Positions 17,514 through 26,213 of a DNA stretch of 64,000 bases are shown here, one piece after another (positions within the stretch are counted from its first letter, which is position 1; each line of letters begins with the position of its first letter). Source of the stretch: Phycisphaerae bacterium. GTDB taxonomy: Bacteria; Planctomycetota; Phycisphaerae; UBA1845; JAFGLZ01. The position numbers were made by a program, and so were the translations under genes. The DNA lies in assembly GCA_016927755.1 (NCBI GenBank), contig JAFGLZ010000014.1, forward strand, positions 1 to 64,000. Direction: 5' to 3'. The notes beneath the pieces are model-generated. The model did not search any database, was not told the DNA's origin, and worked only from the letters and a program-made list of their open reading frames with translations.

Positions 17514-18812
17514 ATGCTACACCGCAAATCGAGCGTCTGTTTGTCCTGGTCGGCGGCTGCCGTAGCCGCTTGGCTGTCGGCGTGCAGTCTCATCGCACCA
17601 CCTCATGCCGTGGCGGATGAATTGCCCGGCACGGTCTGGTCGGTACCGGATCCCAATGCGTCGGTACCCTTTTCCCGTGGCGGCCATGGCGTACTCGTCT
17701 GCGGGAGATTCGACTACGAGTTCCGGGAGCAGCAGCAACTCATTCTTCGCGAAACCTTTCTGGCTTTCAATCTCAACCTCGGTCTCGATCCCTGCGACAT
17801 CTGGGTGCTTGCCGACAACGGGGACGATAGCTGGAGCGAAGGGCTCTTCGACGTGCTGCCGGCCACGTCCGCCGCGCTTGCGAGCACGTTCCAGACCGTC
17901 GGCCAGCGCCTGTGGAACGACGCAAACACGCCGCGGAACTTGTATATCGTCATCTCGGGCCACGGCAGCTCCAGCGGCGGGCTCTCGTGTTCTGCCTGTT
18001 TCTACGACGGCATCATGCGGGATTGGGACCTCGTCCAGAACCACCTCAATCAGATCAACGCTGCGGGGGGCGGATCCTGCCCCATCGAATGCCTCGACGT
18101 GGTCGCGACGACGTGCTACTGCGGCGGTTTCATCGACGACTTTCGCGACAACTTCCACGCGCTTCGCGGGTCCGTCTGGCCCAATGCCAAGCACTTTTCG
18201 ATCATGACCGCCAGCGACGCGATTGAGGCTAGCGTGCTAATGTTCGCGGCGCCGCTGCTCACGGAGCTGCGAAACGGCGGTTTGAACGTTCCGGACCTGG
18301 ACGAAGACGGGGTGCTGAGCATCTACGAGTACTACGAGTATGCCGCGAAGCACGACCTGACCAACCCGGAACTGCCGTATACCCCCTATGTGCCCGGGGC
18401 CCTCTACGTTCAGGGCGAGCACCACGTCACGTATTCGGAGCACCCGCTCTATTACGAGTGGAACGGGTGCGTTCTGGACTTGCGGGTCTTCAATTCCCCA
18501 TGGGGAAGCGTCGAGATCGACCCGCCGTCCGACGAGCCGAACCGGTTGAGCTATGCCCGGGGCACGGACGTGACTCTGACGGCCCTGCCGAATCCCGACA
18601 GGAGCTTCCGGTGTTGGACGATCTGGGCGGACCCCAATCAGAGCGGGGACGCCAACTTCGGGCTTGTCGACACGAACGCCGTCCTCTGTCTGACGTTGGA
18701 CGGGGACTACGTCGTCGAGGCGGCCTTCAAGTGTGGCAGCGATCTGCCGCCGTTCATCGCGATGACGCTGTTGGCGCTGGGGGTGGGCAGCGTGATCCGT
18801 CGGGTGTCGTAG
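17514..18812 (+). CDS. Secreted C13/caspase-like cysteine peptidase, copy 2
   Basis: The protein has 432 residues from ATG 17514 after TGGAGGGG. It aligns with copy 1 over its whole length. The catalytic pair is His150 (VISGHG) and Cys201 (VATTCYCGGF). DLDEDGVLSIYE is a full EF-hand-type loop. The N-terminus contains LSAC, so lipid attachment at Cys24 is possible; otherwise cleavage after HAVA fits. The same C-terminal tail (CGSDLPPF, hydrophobic stretch, IRRVS) is present. Several cysteines of copy 1 in the C-terminal domain are replaced here (for example YACGTEV to YARGTDV), so disulphide pairing differs. DNA around the stop codon is more alike between the copies than the rest. The 98 bp spacer suggests one transcript. 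Confidence 0.75.
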   Translation: MLHRKSSVCLSWSAAAVAAWLSACSLIAPPHAVADELPGTVWSVPDPNASVPFSRGGHGVLVCGRFDYEFREQQQLILRETFLAFNLNLGLDPCDIWVLADNGDDSWSEGLFDVLPATSAALASTFQTVGQRLWNDANTPRNLYIVISGHGSSSGGLSCSACFYDGIMRDWDLVQNHLNQINAAGGGSCPIECLDVVATTCYCGGFIDDFRDNFHALRGSVWPNAKHFSIMTASDAIEASVLMFAAPLLTELRNGGLNVPDLDEDGVLSIYEYYEYAAKHDLTNPELPYTPYVPGALYVQGEHHVTYSEHPLYYEWNGCVLDLRVFNSPWGSVEIDPPSDEPNRLSYARGTDVTLTALPNPDRSFRCWTIWADPNQSGDANFGLVDTNAVLCLTLDGDYVVEAAFKCGSDLPPFIAMTLLALGVGSVIRRVS

Positions 18813-18868
18813 GCGGCATCATCGGCGGGGCTGCGTCTTCTGCTGACATTGATTTCCGCCCAGCCTCG

Positions 18869-21061
18869 CTATCTGCCCAGCAGGTGCAGGAGTCGGGTCT
18901 CGCCGAGGGGGGCGGAGACGGTCAGTTCGACTGCTCCCTCATTCCGCAGGAAGGTAACCGATCGATCATCGGTGAGGTCGATGATTCTTCCGATCTTGAA
19001 GCCGAGGTCCGCGAGCCGAACGGTCGTGTCGGGTTCTTGCGCCTCGTGATTGATGATGAACAGGAAGGCTTCGCGCTTGTTGGCTCGGATCGAGGCCTCG
19101 ATGTCGGGGTTTGAGGAGTAGACGTGCGGTCGAACGCCGGCGGATTCCGTCATTGCTCGGATCAGGGCTCGCAACTGGGCGCGGGGGGCGGCCTTGTCGT
19201 CCTGCCAGGTTCGGAAGTAGGTGTCTTGGAGACAGAAGGCCAGGAGGAAGGCTCGGCCCTGGCCGACGTTTCGATGGATGACGCCCGGCTGGCCCGAGGT
19301 GGTCTTGATCAGGACCTCGCCGGACGTGGGGGTGCAGGGGCGGGGGGAGATGATCGTCAGGTCTAGGGGTTGGCCCAGGGCTGTGCCCTTTAGCGTATCC
19401 GTGGTGAAGACGGATTCGTCGGGCGGGTTCTGGGGTCGGTTGGCCCAGTAGGGTCCGCCTTCCACGCGGGGGACCCAGTGGCCGGATCGTTTGATCCGGC
19501 CGGTCTTGGCGTCCTTGACGCCGAACAGTTCCTCCATGGTCGTCATGGGTCGCTTGTATTCGTCCAGGCCGGCGGCGCAGTCGGCGATCACGGTGCCCCC
19601 CTTCCGCACGAAGGAGGCAATCCGTTCGGCGACGGCCTTCGGGAGCAACGCGACGTCGAAGAGCACGAGGATGGCGTAGCCGTCCAGTTTGTCGTCGGTG
19701 ACCTGCTCTTCGTGGAGGACGTCGAGCTCGCCGAAGGCGCGGAGGAAGAGCTCGAAGGCCAGGCCGACGTTGAAGTACTCTTCTTGCCGCTGGATGTAGT
19801 GAGTTCGCGGGAAGAGCATACAGGCTTTGGCCTTTACCTTGGGGGCCTCGAGTAGTCGTCCGCCTGCTTTCTGGATCAGCCGGAGTCCCTGGCCGAAGGA
19901 GTCCCAGTGTCGGGGGTCGACGGGGATCTTGTATCCGGTGAGGAGGTAGTCGGCGCCTTGGGCCACGGCGGTGGTGCTCATCTCTCGTTCGGACCAGTAC
20001 GTCGCCAGACGCTCCGGGCCCATGAAGTTCTTGAACCACGCGGGATTGTAGGTTCCGACCCAGAAGCCGAGCTCCTTGCCGAAGGCGCGGGTGAGGTCCC
20101 GCATCTGAGCGAAGGCGTAATGGGTTTGGCTGATGCGAGGCTTGGGGAGTCTCGCGACGTCGCCGAAGCGGAAGTCGAACATCATGTACGGGTAGATGTC
20201 GAAGACGAACATATCGGCGAAGTCACCGCGCCAGTGGAACACGTCGTCGATCGCCAGTTCCGAATGCGAGCTGTATCCGGCGCCGAACGTGTTGTGGCTG
20301 TCGTGGGTGAGCACGGTCTTGAAGCCGGGATTGATGTCCTTAACGATGCGGTGGACCTGTCGCCAGCCGTCGGGGAAGTAGTCGGACCGGAAGTTGATGA
20401 CGTCGAGCCATTTCTTGGGGTCGTTGCGGATTGAGTCGAGATCGGGGGGCAAGTCATAACCGTAGCGCTTCTTGAATTCGGCCTTGACCTCGGGGTTGTA
20501 GCCGAAGGACTTGGGTCCCCAATGGAACGGTTCGTCCTGGTAGATGAAGGCGTTGTACAGGGGCGGGATGTCCTCGAGGCTTGCTAGCGCCTTCTCGGCG
20601 CCGCTACGGACGACCTTTGGATACTCGGGCGAGTAGACGCACACGTTGGGGGGCTTGTCCCGGCCGAAGCGCTCGAGGGCGCCGACATGATGCGTGAAGA
20701 ACATTCCGCGCTGTTGCGCGTACTTCAGGATGAAGGCTTCCTCGTCCTTCGGTCGATGCGTGTTGGCTTCCAGCCCGGTGAAGCCATGGGCGATGATGTC
20801 GTCGACGCTATCGCGCAGCATCTGCTCGCTCAGCGGTCCCTTCTGGCCGGTCCATCCCTTGCCGGACGGGAGCGGGGAGAACTGGGTGCAGACCGGGAAG
20901 AAGTCGGGAGTCTTGGCGGTCTGAGCGCTCGCTGGGCCCCTCTGCCCGTCGTTCTGGGACGGCGCGGATTGGGGTTGCGCACTCACCGAGACCTCCGCGG
21001 AACCCAGTCGCGAGACGGCAAGAGAGACCATCGACAAGAGAACGACCGCTCTGAGATTCAT
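18869..21061 (-). CDS. Secreted GH42-like protein with trimerisation-like domain
   Basis: The protein has 730 residues from ATG 21061 with GGAG eight bases upstream. The signal peptide is AVVLLSMVSLAVSRLGSA. A TIM barrel (about 50-400) includes HGFTGLEANTHRP, YNAFIYQDEPFHWGPK and FKKRYGYDLPPDLDSIRND; the QDEP segment holds a plausible catalytic Glu. Residues about 420-620 look like the Rossmann-type trimerisation domain of GH42 enzymes (LDGYAILVLFDVALLPKAVA). It differs clearly from the similarly built protein at 238-2535, so this is family expansion rather than recent duplication. It converges with the peptidase pair. A role in glycan turnover is inferred. Confidence 0.7.
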   Translation of the reverse strand: MNLRAVVLLSMVSLAVSRLGSAEVSVSAQPQSAPSQNDGQRGPASAQTAKTPDFFPVCTQFSPLPSGKGWTGQKGPLSEQMLRDSVDDIIAHGFTGLEANTHRPKDEEAFILKYAQQRGMFFTHHVGALERFGRDKPPNVCVYSPEYPKVVRSGAEKALASLEDIPPLYNAFIYQDEPFHWGPKSFGYNPEVKAEFKKRYGYDLPPDLDSIRNDPKKWLDVINFRSDYFPDGWRQVHRIVKDINPGFKTVLTHDSHNTFGAGYSSHSELAIDDVFHWRGDFADMFVFDIYPYMMFDFRFGDVARLPKPRISQTHYAFAQMRDLTRAFGKELGFWVGTYNPAWFKNFMGPERLATYWSEREMSTTAVAQGADYLLTGYKIPVDPRHWDSFGQGLRLIQKAGGRLLEAPKVKAKACMLFPRTHYIQRQEEYFNVGLAFELFLRAFGELDVLHEEQVTDDKLDGYAILVLFDVALLPKAVAERIASFVRKGGTVIADCAAGLDEYKRPMTTMEELFGVKDAKTGRIKRSGHWVPRVEGGPYWANRPQNPPDESVFTTDTLKGTALGQPLDLTIISPRPCTPTSGEVLIKTTSGQPGVIHRNVGQGRAFLLAFCLQDTYFRTWQDDKAAPRAQLRALIRAMTESAGVRPHVYSSNPDIEASIRANKREAFLFIINHEAQEPDTTVRLADLGFKIGRIIDLTDDRSVTFLRNEGAVELTVSAPLGETRLLHLLGR

Positions 21062-21201
21062 ACGTGCGCTCCACGCATGCGACGCCTATTCGACGACCGA
21101 CGGGCGTGATGATACGGGTGCTCTCGGGCGGGCACAAGGAACGAGGGGGCGGCGGTGCATTGGGATGCCGCGGTTGGATGGGCGAGGCCGCGCAACGACG
21201 T

Positions 21202-21229
21202 TTGTTCCGTTCGGGGCATTTGCTACGAT
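21202..21229 (+). promoter_or_regulatory. Weak candidate promoter
   Basis: TTGTTC (21202-21207) and TACGAT (21224-21229) are 16 bases apart in the 247 bp divergent gap. They could serve the gene starting at 21309. Confidence 0.25.
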
Positions 21230-21308
21230 GTCCGCCGCACGAGGCTAACGGGGGGGGCCGACGAGCTCGATGGGGTAGTTCGGTCGACAGCGTTGCTGGG
21301 GCGCCATC

Positions 21309-22850
21309 ATGATCGACTCTGGGTTTGGCGTTTCTCATCATGGGCTTATTGGGGCAAAGGCACTTCTCGTCTTCTGCTCCGGCCTTGGATCGTGTTGCCT
21401 TGGCGGGACGACGGTCCGCGCGGCAGAGCCTGGTGGGGGGCCGTACGACGTCGGTATCGGTCGTCGGCAGCTCTTCTTGGATGACGCGTTGATCGCGGAG
21501 ACGAGCAACGTCCGGCGCGAGCCGGGTCTCGTCAAGAAGCACCCCGGCAACCCCATTATCCGCCGCGACAAGCCGTGGGACGCTTCTCGAGCCGACCTCT
21601 ACGGCAGCGCCGTTTGGGACCCTGTTCACAGACGGCTCCAGGTGTTCTACTCGGCCAACAACGTGCCCAACGGGCACGAGGATCGGCTTGCGTACGCCGA
21701 GTCGCTGGACGGCGGGAAGACGTGGGTCAAGCCCGAGTTCGACATGATCCCCTATCGAGGGCACAAGCGGACGAACCTGGTGTTGCTTCCGCCGGCCCTG
21801 GTCTTTGCGGGTCCTTGCGTGTTCCGCGACGAGCACGAGACGGATCCGGCGAAGCGGTACAAGCTTTTCACGTCCAGCTATCCTGATACCGCGTATCTCG
21901 GGGTCCCCAGGATCTACACACACCGCGGTTTGTTTCTGTATCGGGATGAAACCGCGAAGCTGCCGGAAGGGTGCGGCGAGCCGGGGATGTACATCGGCAC
22001 CTCGGCCGATGGGATTCACTGGCGGTGTTCGGCCAGACCGTTCTCGAACATGCTGAGCGATACGACGCAGTCGGCGTTTTGGGACGGGCGGATCGGCAAG
22101 TACGTGGCGTACGTTAGGGCGCGTACCGATAAGGGGCGGAGCGTGGCTCGCATGGAGAGCGCCGATTTCAATACGTGGTCGGAGCCGAAGGTGGTTCTCG
22201 AGGGCGCGCAGGCTCAATCGCTCTACAGCCTGGGGGTCACGCCGTATCAGGGGATGTACATCGGCACGCCGTGGATCTTCGACCAGCCGTCGGAGGCGAA
22301 GGGCGGGCCGGTCATCTGGCCCGAGCTTGCTTTCAGTCGTGACGGAATACGCTGGCAACGGCTCTTCGCCGGCACGCCGCTCGTTCGGCCGGGGCCGAAG
22401 GGCAGCCCGGATTCCAGGCAGATCCGGCTGGCCGGGGGGCTCGTGGTTCTCGAGGACAGGATCCTGCTGTTCTACGGGCAGACGGACAAGCCTCACACGA
22501 CCGTCGATATGCAGGTGGACATCGGGATGGCGACATTGCGCTTGGACGGGTTTGCTTCGATGACGGCGGGCGATGCGCCGGGATCCGTTCTGACCAGGCC
22601 GCTTGCCTTGAAGCCGGGCAGGCTGTGGGTCAATGCCGAGGTGAGCGCCGGCGGCTACGTCAAGGCGGCGATTCTCGACGAGAAGGGAAGGCCTGTTGAC
22701 GGTTACAGCGAGGGCGATTGCGTGGGGCTCCAGCGGGATTCGATCGGGGCGCCGCTTGCCTGGAGGGACAAGGCGGAAATTGAGGGGGGCGGCCGGATAC
22801 GCTTCGCGCTGCGCTGCGCCAAGCTCTATTCGTTTTGGATCGAGCGGTAG
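21309..22850 (+). CDS. Secreted beta-propeller glycosidase-like protein
   Basis: The protein has 513 residues. ATG 21309 is used because it gives a signal sequence (AKALLVFCSGLGSCCLGG); no strong ribosome site is visible. Repeated blades carry phrases typical of five-bladed propellers of the GH32/GH43/GH130 type: FLDDALIAETSNV, HPGNPIIRRDKPWD, LYGSAVWDPVHRRLQVFYSA, GTSADGIHWR and QSAFWDGRIGKYVAYVRART. A C-terminal beta domain (GRLWVNAEVSAGGYVKAAIL) follows. Planctomycetes carry many such proteins with no assigned activity. The catalytic acids could not be placed. It is probably an extracellular glycan-binding or glycan-cleaving protein. Confidence 0.6.
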   Translation: MIDSGFGVSHHGLIGAKALLVFCSGLGSCCLGGTTVRAAEPGGGPYDVGIGRRQLFLDDALIAETSNVRREPGLVKKHPGNPIIRRDKPWDASRADLYGSAVWDPVHRRLQVFYSANNVPNGHEDRLAYAESLDGGKTWVKPEFDMIPYRGHKRTNLVLLPPALVFAGPCVFRDEHETDPAKRYKLFTSSYPDTAYLGVPRIYTHRGLFLYRDETAKLPEGCGEPGMYIGTSADGIHWRCSARPFSNMLSDTTQSAFWDGRIGKYVAYVRARTDKGRSVARMESADFNTWSEPKVVLEGAQAQSLYSLGVTPYQGMYIGTPWIFDQPSEAKGGPVIWPELAFSRDGIRWQRLFAGTPLVRPGPKGSPDSRQIRLAGGLVVLEDRILLFYGQTDKPHTTVDMQVDIGMATLRLDGFASMTAGDAPGSVLTRPLALKPGRLWVNAEVSAGGYVKAAILDEKGRPVDGYSEGDCVGLQRDSIGAPLAWRDKAEIEGGGRIRFALRCAKLYSFWIER

Positions 22851-22959
22851 TCCGGGGGCGGACTCGCCTGCCGAGGAGGGGGCTTGTGGCGGGTGTACAG
22901 CCGGGCGGCGGCACGAGGTATCATGTCTGCCCGGTTAACGGGGGGCACGGGAGCGAGCC

Positions 22960-23829
22960 ATGTTTCATCCGAGATCCCTGGTTGTCTGTCAGATCGTGCT
23001 TGGCCTGGTCGTGTCCTTGACGGCCGCGCGGGCCGAAGAGAAGGGCGCGAAGGCGAATCCTTTCTACGCTTTGGCCAACGGCGTCATCGACGACAAACAT
23101 CCGACACCCGAGTCGCAGGCGCGCATGCTCGAGGAGCTGGGCTACGACGGCATCAGCTACTCGGGCGTGGAGGACCTTCCGGAGCGACTGGCGGCGCTCG
23201 ACCGGCATGGGCTCAAGATGTTCACGCTTTACGTCGGGGCGAATCTCGATCCCGATCAGCCCAAGCACGACCCGCGATTGCTCGACGTCATCAAGCAGCT
23301 CAAGGGGCGGGACACGATGATCTGGCTGTACGTCCAGAGCAAGAAGTTCAAGCCGTCGTCGGTTGAGGGGGACCCGCGCGCGGTCGAGATCATTCGCGAG
23401 CTTGCCGACGCGGCCAAGGCGTCGGGGCTGTCGATCGCGTTGTACCCTCATACCTGGTTCTGGATCGAGCGGGTCGAGGACGCCGTCCGCGTGGTCAAGA
23501 AGGTGGGGCGTGACAACGTGGGCGTGACGTTCAATCTGTGTCACTGGCTTCGCGTGGACAAGCCGGAAACGCTGGAGGAGCGGCTTTCCCTGGCGCGACC
23601 GTACCTGCTGCAGGTCACGGTCAACGGCGCCGACGATAAGGGTGATTGGGACAAGCTGATTCAGCCGTTGGACCAGGGGACGTTTGACGTGGCCCGGCTG
23701 TTGAAGATGCTCAAGAAGCTCGGCCACACCGGCCCTGTCGGCCTGCAGTGTTACGGCGTGAAGGGGGACAAGTACGAGAATCTGAAGCGCTCGATGGCGG
23801 CGTGGAAGCGACTCTCAGCAATGGAATGA
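22960..23829 (+). CDS. Exported sugar phosphate isomerase/epimerase-like TIM barrel
   Basis: The protein has 289 residues from ATG 22960 after GGGAG. A signal peptide (SLVVCQIVLGLVVSLTAARA) precedes a xylose-isomerase-like AP-endonuclease-2 barrel. ARMLEELGYDGISYSGVEDL, GLSIALYPHTWFWIERVEDA, VGVTFNLCHWLRVDKPETLE and GPVGLQCYGVKGD carry the His, Glu and Asp metal ligands expected in that family. Such exported barrels are frequent in planctomycetes and may epimerise or bind sugars in the periplasm. TATCAT (22919-22924) is a possible -10 box. The substrate is unknown. Confidence 0.75.
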   Translation: MFHPRSLVVCQIVLGLVVSLTAARAEEKGAKANPFYALANGVIDDKHPTPESQARMLEELGYDGISYSGVEDLPERLAALDRHGLKMFTLYVGANLDPDQPKHDPRLLDVIKQLKGRDTMIWLYVQSKKFKPSSVEGDPRAVEIIRELADAAKASGLSIALYPHTWFWIERVEDAVRVVKKVGRDNVGVTFNLCHWLRVDKPETLEERLSLARPYLLQVTVNGADDKGDWDKLIQPLDQGTFDVARLLKMLKKLGHTGPVGLQCYGVKGDKYENLKRSMAAWKRLSAME

Positions 23830-24005
23830 TCCGGTCGACTCAGGCCTCTCGGTCCGAAGAACTGAACGAAGGCGAGCTGGACAGCGCGGCAGGGGGGCCA
23901 GGTGGCGACCGCCGAATCGGCAGAAACGCCTTGCTTTGGGCCGAGAGACATGCGAGAAATGTGAATGGATGGGACGTCGCATCTTCGCATCCGGGAGTGT
24001 TTGGC

Positions 24006-24218
24006 ATGGACGAGTTGGTGTTCCAGGTGACCCAAGAGGCCGACGGTGGCTACGTTGCCGAGTGTCTGGGTGAGGACATCTTCACGCAAGGCGACAGTTG
24101 GGACGCATTACGCGATAACGTTCTGGAGGCCGTCAGGGGGTTCTATTTTGACGAACCTGCACGTCCCCGTCAGATCCGACTCCATCTGGTTCGTGACGAG
24201 GTCGTGATCGCCACATGA
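24006..24218 (+). CDS. hicB: HicB-like antitoxin
   Basis: The protein has 70 residues from ATG 24006 with GGGAG upstream. It reads FQVTQEADGGYVAECLGEDI then FTQGDSWDALRDNVLEAVRG, the HicB partial RNase-H fold: a strand with DGGYVAE and then a helix. No C-terminal DNA-binding domain is present, so this is a short HicB. It overlaps the HicA start by four bases (ATGA), so the two are translated together. In the known system HicB neutralises HicA. Confidence 0.85.
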   Translation: MDELVFQVTQEADGGYVAECLGEDIFTQGDSWDALRDNVLEAVRGFYFDEPARPRQIRLHLVRDEVVIAT

Positions 24219-24460
24219 GACTCCCCCGCGACTTGTCGGGACGTGACCTCATCCGGGCCATGCAACGTGCTTTCGGCTACCGACAGGTCCACCAGCAGGG
24301 CAGTCACGTCATCCTGCAAGTCGAGTCTCCTCGACATCACCGAGTCCCAGTGCCCGATCACAAGACCCTCCGAGTCGGGACCCTCAACGCGATCATCACG
24401 GCATTGTCTCGAGTCCATGACCTGAGCAAGGACGAGGTGACCCAGCGGTTGTTCGGCTGA
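24215..24460 (+). CDS. hicA: HicA-like mRNA interferase toxin
   Basis: The protein has 81 residues. SGRDLIRAMQRAFGYRQVHQ followed by QGSHVILQ matches the HicA double-stranded-RNA-binding-like fold with its catalytic His in the GSH segment, and HHRVPVPDHKTLRVGTL is the second conserved part. HicA cleaves mRNA when freed from HicB. The gene order here is antitoxin then toxin, the reverse of the E. coli hicAB order. The frame is intact and family-length, so the pair is probably functional. Confidence 0.88.
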   Translation: MRLPRDLSGRDLIRAMQRAFGYRQVHQQGSHVILQVESPRHHRVPVPDHKTLRVGTLNAIITALSRVHDLSKDEVTQRLFG

Positions 24461-24660
24461 GGAGAAGGGGTCCTAGACCGGCGGCAGCAGGTAGGCGCCC
24501 TGGCCGAGCGGGACGCGGCCTGCCGGCAGCCTAGGCAACTGGCCGGGGTTGAGGGTTCACTTGCGATTCGGGATGAGTTGCGCCACACTGTGCGTCGTTG
24601 AGCCGTCGTGACCCTGGCTCGCGCGAATACACTGCACACGGGATTGGGAGTGCGTCGATT

Positions 24661-26181
24661 ATGAGGAATCTTGATCCACTTACGACCGCCGGGCTGGTGC
24701 TTGTGCCGTTGTTCTTCGTTCAGGCCGCCGGCGCCGCGGCCACGGGGGAGACTGGCCAACTCCACGCCGGGTCCGCCTTCGTCAGCATTACGCCGGACAA
24801 GCCGGTGGCGCTCTCCGGCCAGCATCACACGCGGATCTCGAAATCGGTGCACGACCCGGTGACGGCGACGGCGCTGGCGATCGAGACGCGCAGCGGCGAT
24901 CGCTCGATCGACCATGCCGTCATCGTCTCGGTGGACGTCGTGGCGATCCGAGGCGGGGTCATGGAGAAGGTGCGGGAGCGGCTCGCCAAACGGCTCCCCG
25001 ACGTCGATCCGAGGAAGGTCATCCTGGCGGCGACGCATACGCATACGGGTCCCGTAGTCGACAACTTCCGAGGGCCGCCGCCCGGCGTGCCCGACGCGAA
25101 GCCGACCCTGAAATACGTTATTCCCAAGGAAGGGGTCGTCCAGGTCGACGAATACGTCGACTTCCTGGCGGACCGATTGACGGACGCGATCGTCAAGGCC
25201 TGGCAGGGCCGCAAGCCCGCAGGCGTGTCGTGGATCCTCACGCACGCGATCGTCGGCTACAACCGTCGCCCCATGTTCGCCGACGGGCGGGTGGTGATGT
25301 ACGCCAAGACGGACTCGCCCGACTTCCGCAACCTCGAGGGGCCGGTAGACGACGGCATCGAGCTTCTGTTCTTCTGGGACGCGACGGGGCAACCGAAGGC
25401 GGTGGCGGTGAACGTGGCCTGTCCGTCGCAGGTGGTGGAGGGCCAGTGGTACGTTTCGGCCGACTATTGGCACGACGCTCGACTTCAGCTCCGCAAGCGA
25501 TACGGCAATGATCTGGGCGTGGTCGGTCTGTGCGGCGCGGCGGGGGACATCTCGCCGCATTTCCTGATTCGCAAGCCGGCCGAGGCCAGGCTTCGGAAGC
25601 TCAGGGGCGTGACCGAGACGGAGGAGATCGGCGAGCGAATCGCCGGCGCGGTGGAGCACGTCTTGGCCGCGGCGAAGAAGGAGACGCACAGCGACGTCAT
25701 CCTGAAGCATCACGTCGAGGAGCTTGCGCTGCCACGGAGGGTGGTGACCGAGCGTGAGGCGAACGATGCCCGCCGGCGCGTCAGCGACTACCTGGCCAAG
25801 GGTCTCGACAAGCTGAGCGAGGGCGAGCGGACGAGGCTGCGGCAGGAGCAGAGCACGGTCGCGCGCTTCGAGCACCCCTCCAAGGAGCCATATACGATCG
25901 AGCTACACGTTCTGCGTCTCGGCGACGTGGCGATCGCCACGAACCCCTTCGAGCTGTTCACGGACTTCGGGCTTCGCATGAAGGCCCGAAGCAAGGCCCA
26001 GCAGACGGTGATCATCCAGCTCGCCTGTGGGTCGGGCTCGTACCTGCCGACGGAGAAGGCGGTGCAGGGTGGCGGCTATGGGGCCGAGCCGCCCGTGAAC
26101 AAGGTCGGGCCGGAAGGCGGGCGGCTCCTCGTCGATCGGACCGTCGAGCTGATCAACGCGATGTGGGCACGCTCGAAGTAG
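24661..26181 (+). CDS. Secreted neutral/alkaline ceramidase-like protein
   Basis: The protein has 506 residues from ATG 24661 after GGGAG. The signal peptide is LTTAGLVLVPLFFVQAAGA. AGSAFVSITPDKPVALSGQH, VIVSVDVVAIRGGVMEKV and LAATHTHTGPVVDNF are hallmarks of the neutral/alkaline ceramidase N-terminal domain, whose HTHTGP histidines bind the catalytic zinc. GLCGAAGDISPHF and the ending FELFTDFGLRMKARS then GSGSYLPTEKAV also fit. Full ceramidases are about 650-700 residues; this lacks the usual C-terminal domain, as do many planctomycete homologues. Cleavage of an amide-linked lipid or glycolipid is possible, but the natural substrate is unknown. Confidence 0.8.
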   Translation: MRNLDPLTTAGLVLVPLFFVQAAGAAATGETGQLHAGSAFVSITPDKPVALSGQHHTRISKSVHDPVTATALAIETRSGDRSIDHAVIVSVDVVAIRGGVMEKVRERLAKRLPDVDPRKVILAATHTHTGPVVDNFRGPPPGVPDAKPTLKYVIPKEGVVQVDEYVDFLADRLTDAIVKAWQGRKPAGVSWILTHAIVGYNRRPMFADGRVVMYAKTDSPDFRNLEGPVDDGIELLFFWDATGQPKAVAVNVACPSQVVEGQWYVSADYWHDARLQLRKRYGNDLGVVGLCGAAGDISPHFLIRKPAEARLRKLRGVTETEEIGERIAGAVEHVLAAAKKETHSDVILKHHVEELALPRRVVTEREANDARRRVSDYLAKGLDKLSEGERTRLRQEQSTVARFEHPSKEPYTIELHVLRLGDVAIATNPFELFTDFGLRMKARSKAQQTVIIQLACGSGSYLPTEKAVQGGGYGAEPPVNKVGPEGGRLLVDRTVELINAMWARSK

Positions 26182-26213
26182 AAGACGTCAGGGCACGACC
26201 TGGAGATTCCCCG

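Noticed and set aside
16093-18812. PEP-CTERM call for the two C13-like peptidases
   Set aside because: The tail has Pro-Pro, a hydrophobic span and Arg-Arg but lacks the Pro-Glu-Pro motif; it is kept as a separate, unclassified tail.
20808-22496. A 562-codon minus-strand frame spanning two genes
   Set aside because: It crosses the divergent gap between the GH42-like and propeller genes and has no recognisable protein pattern.
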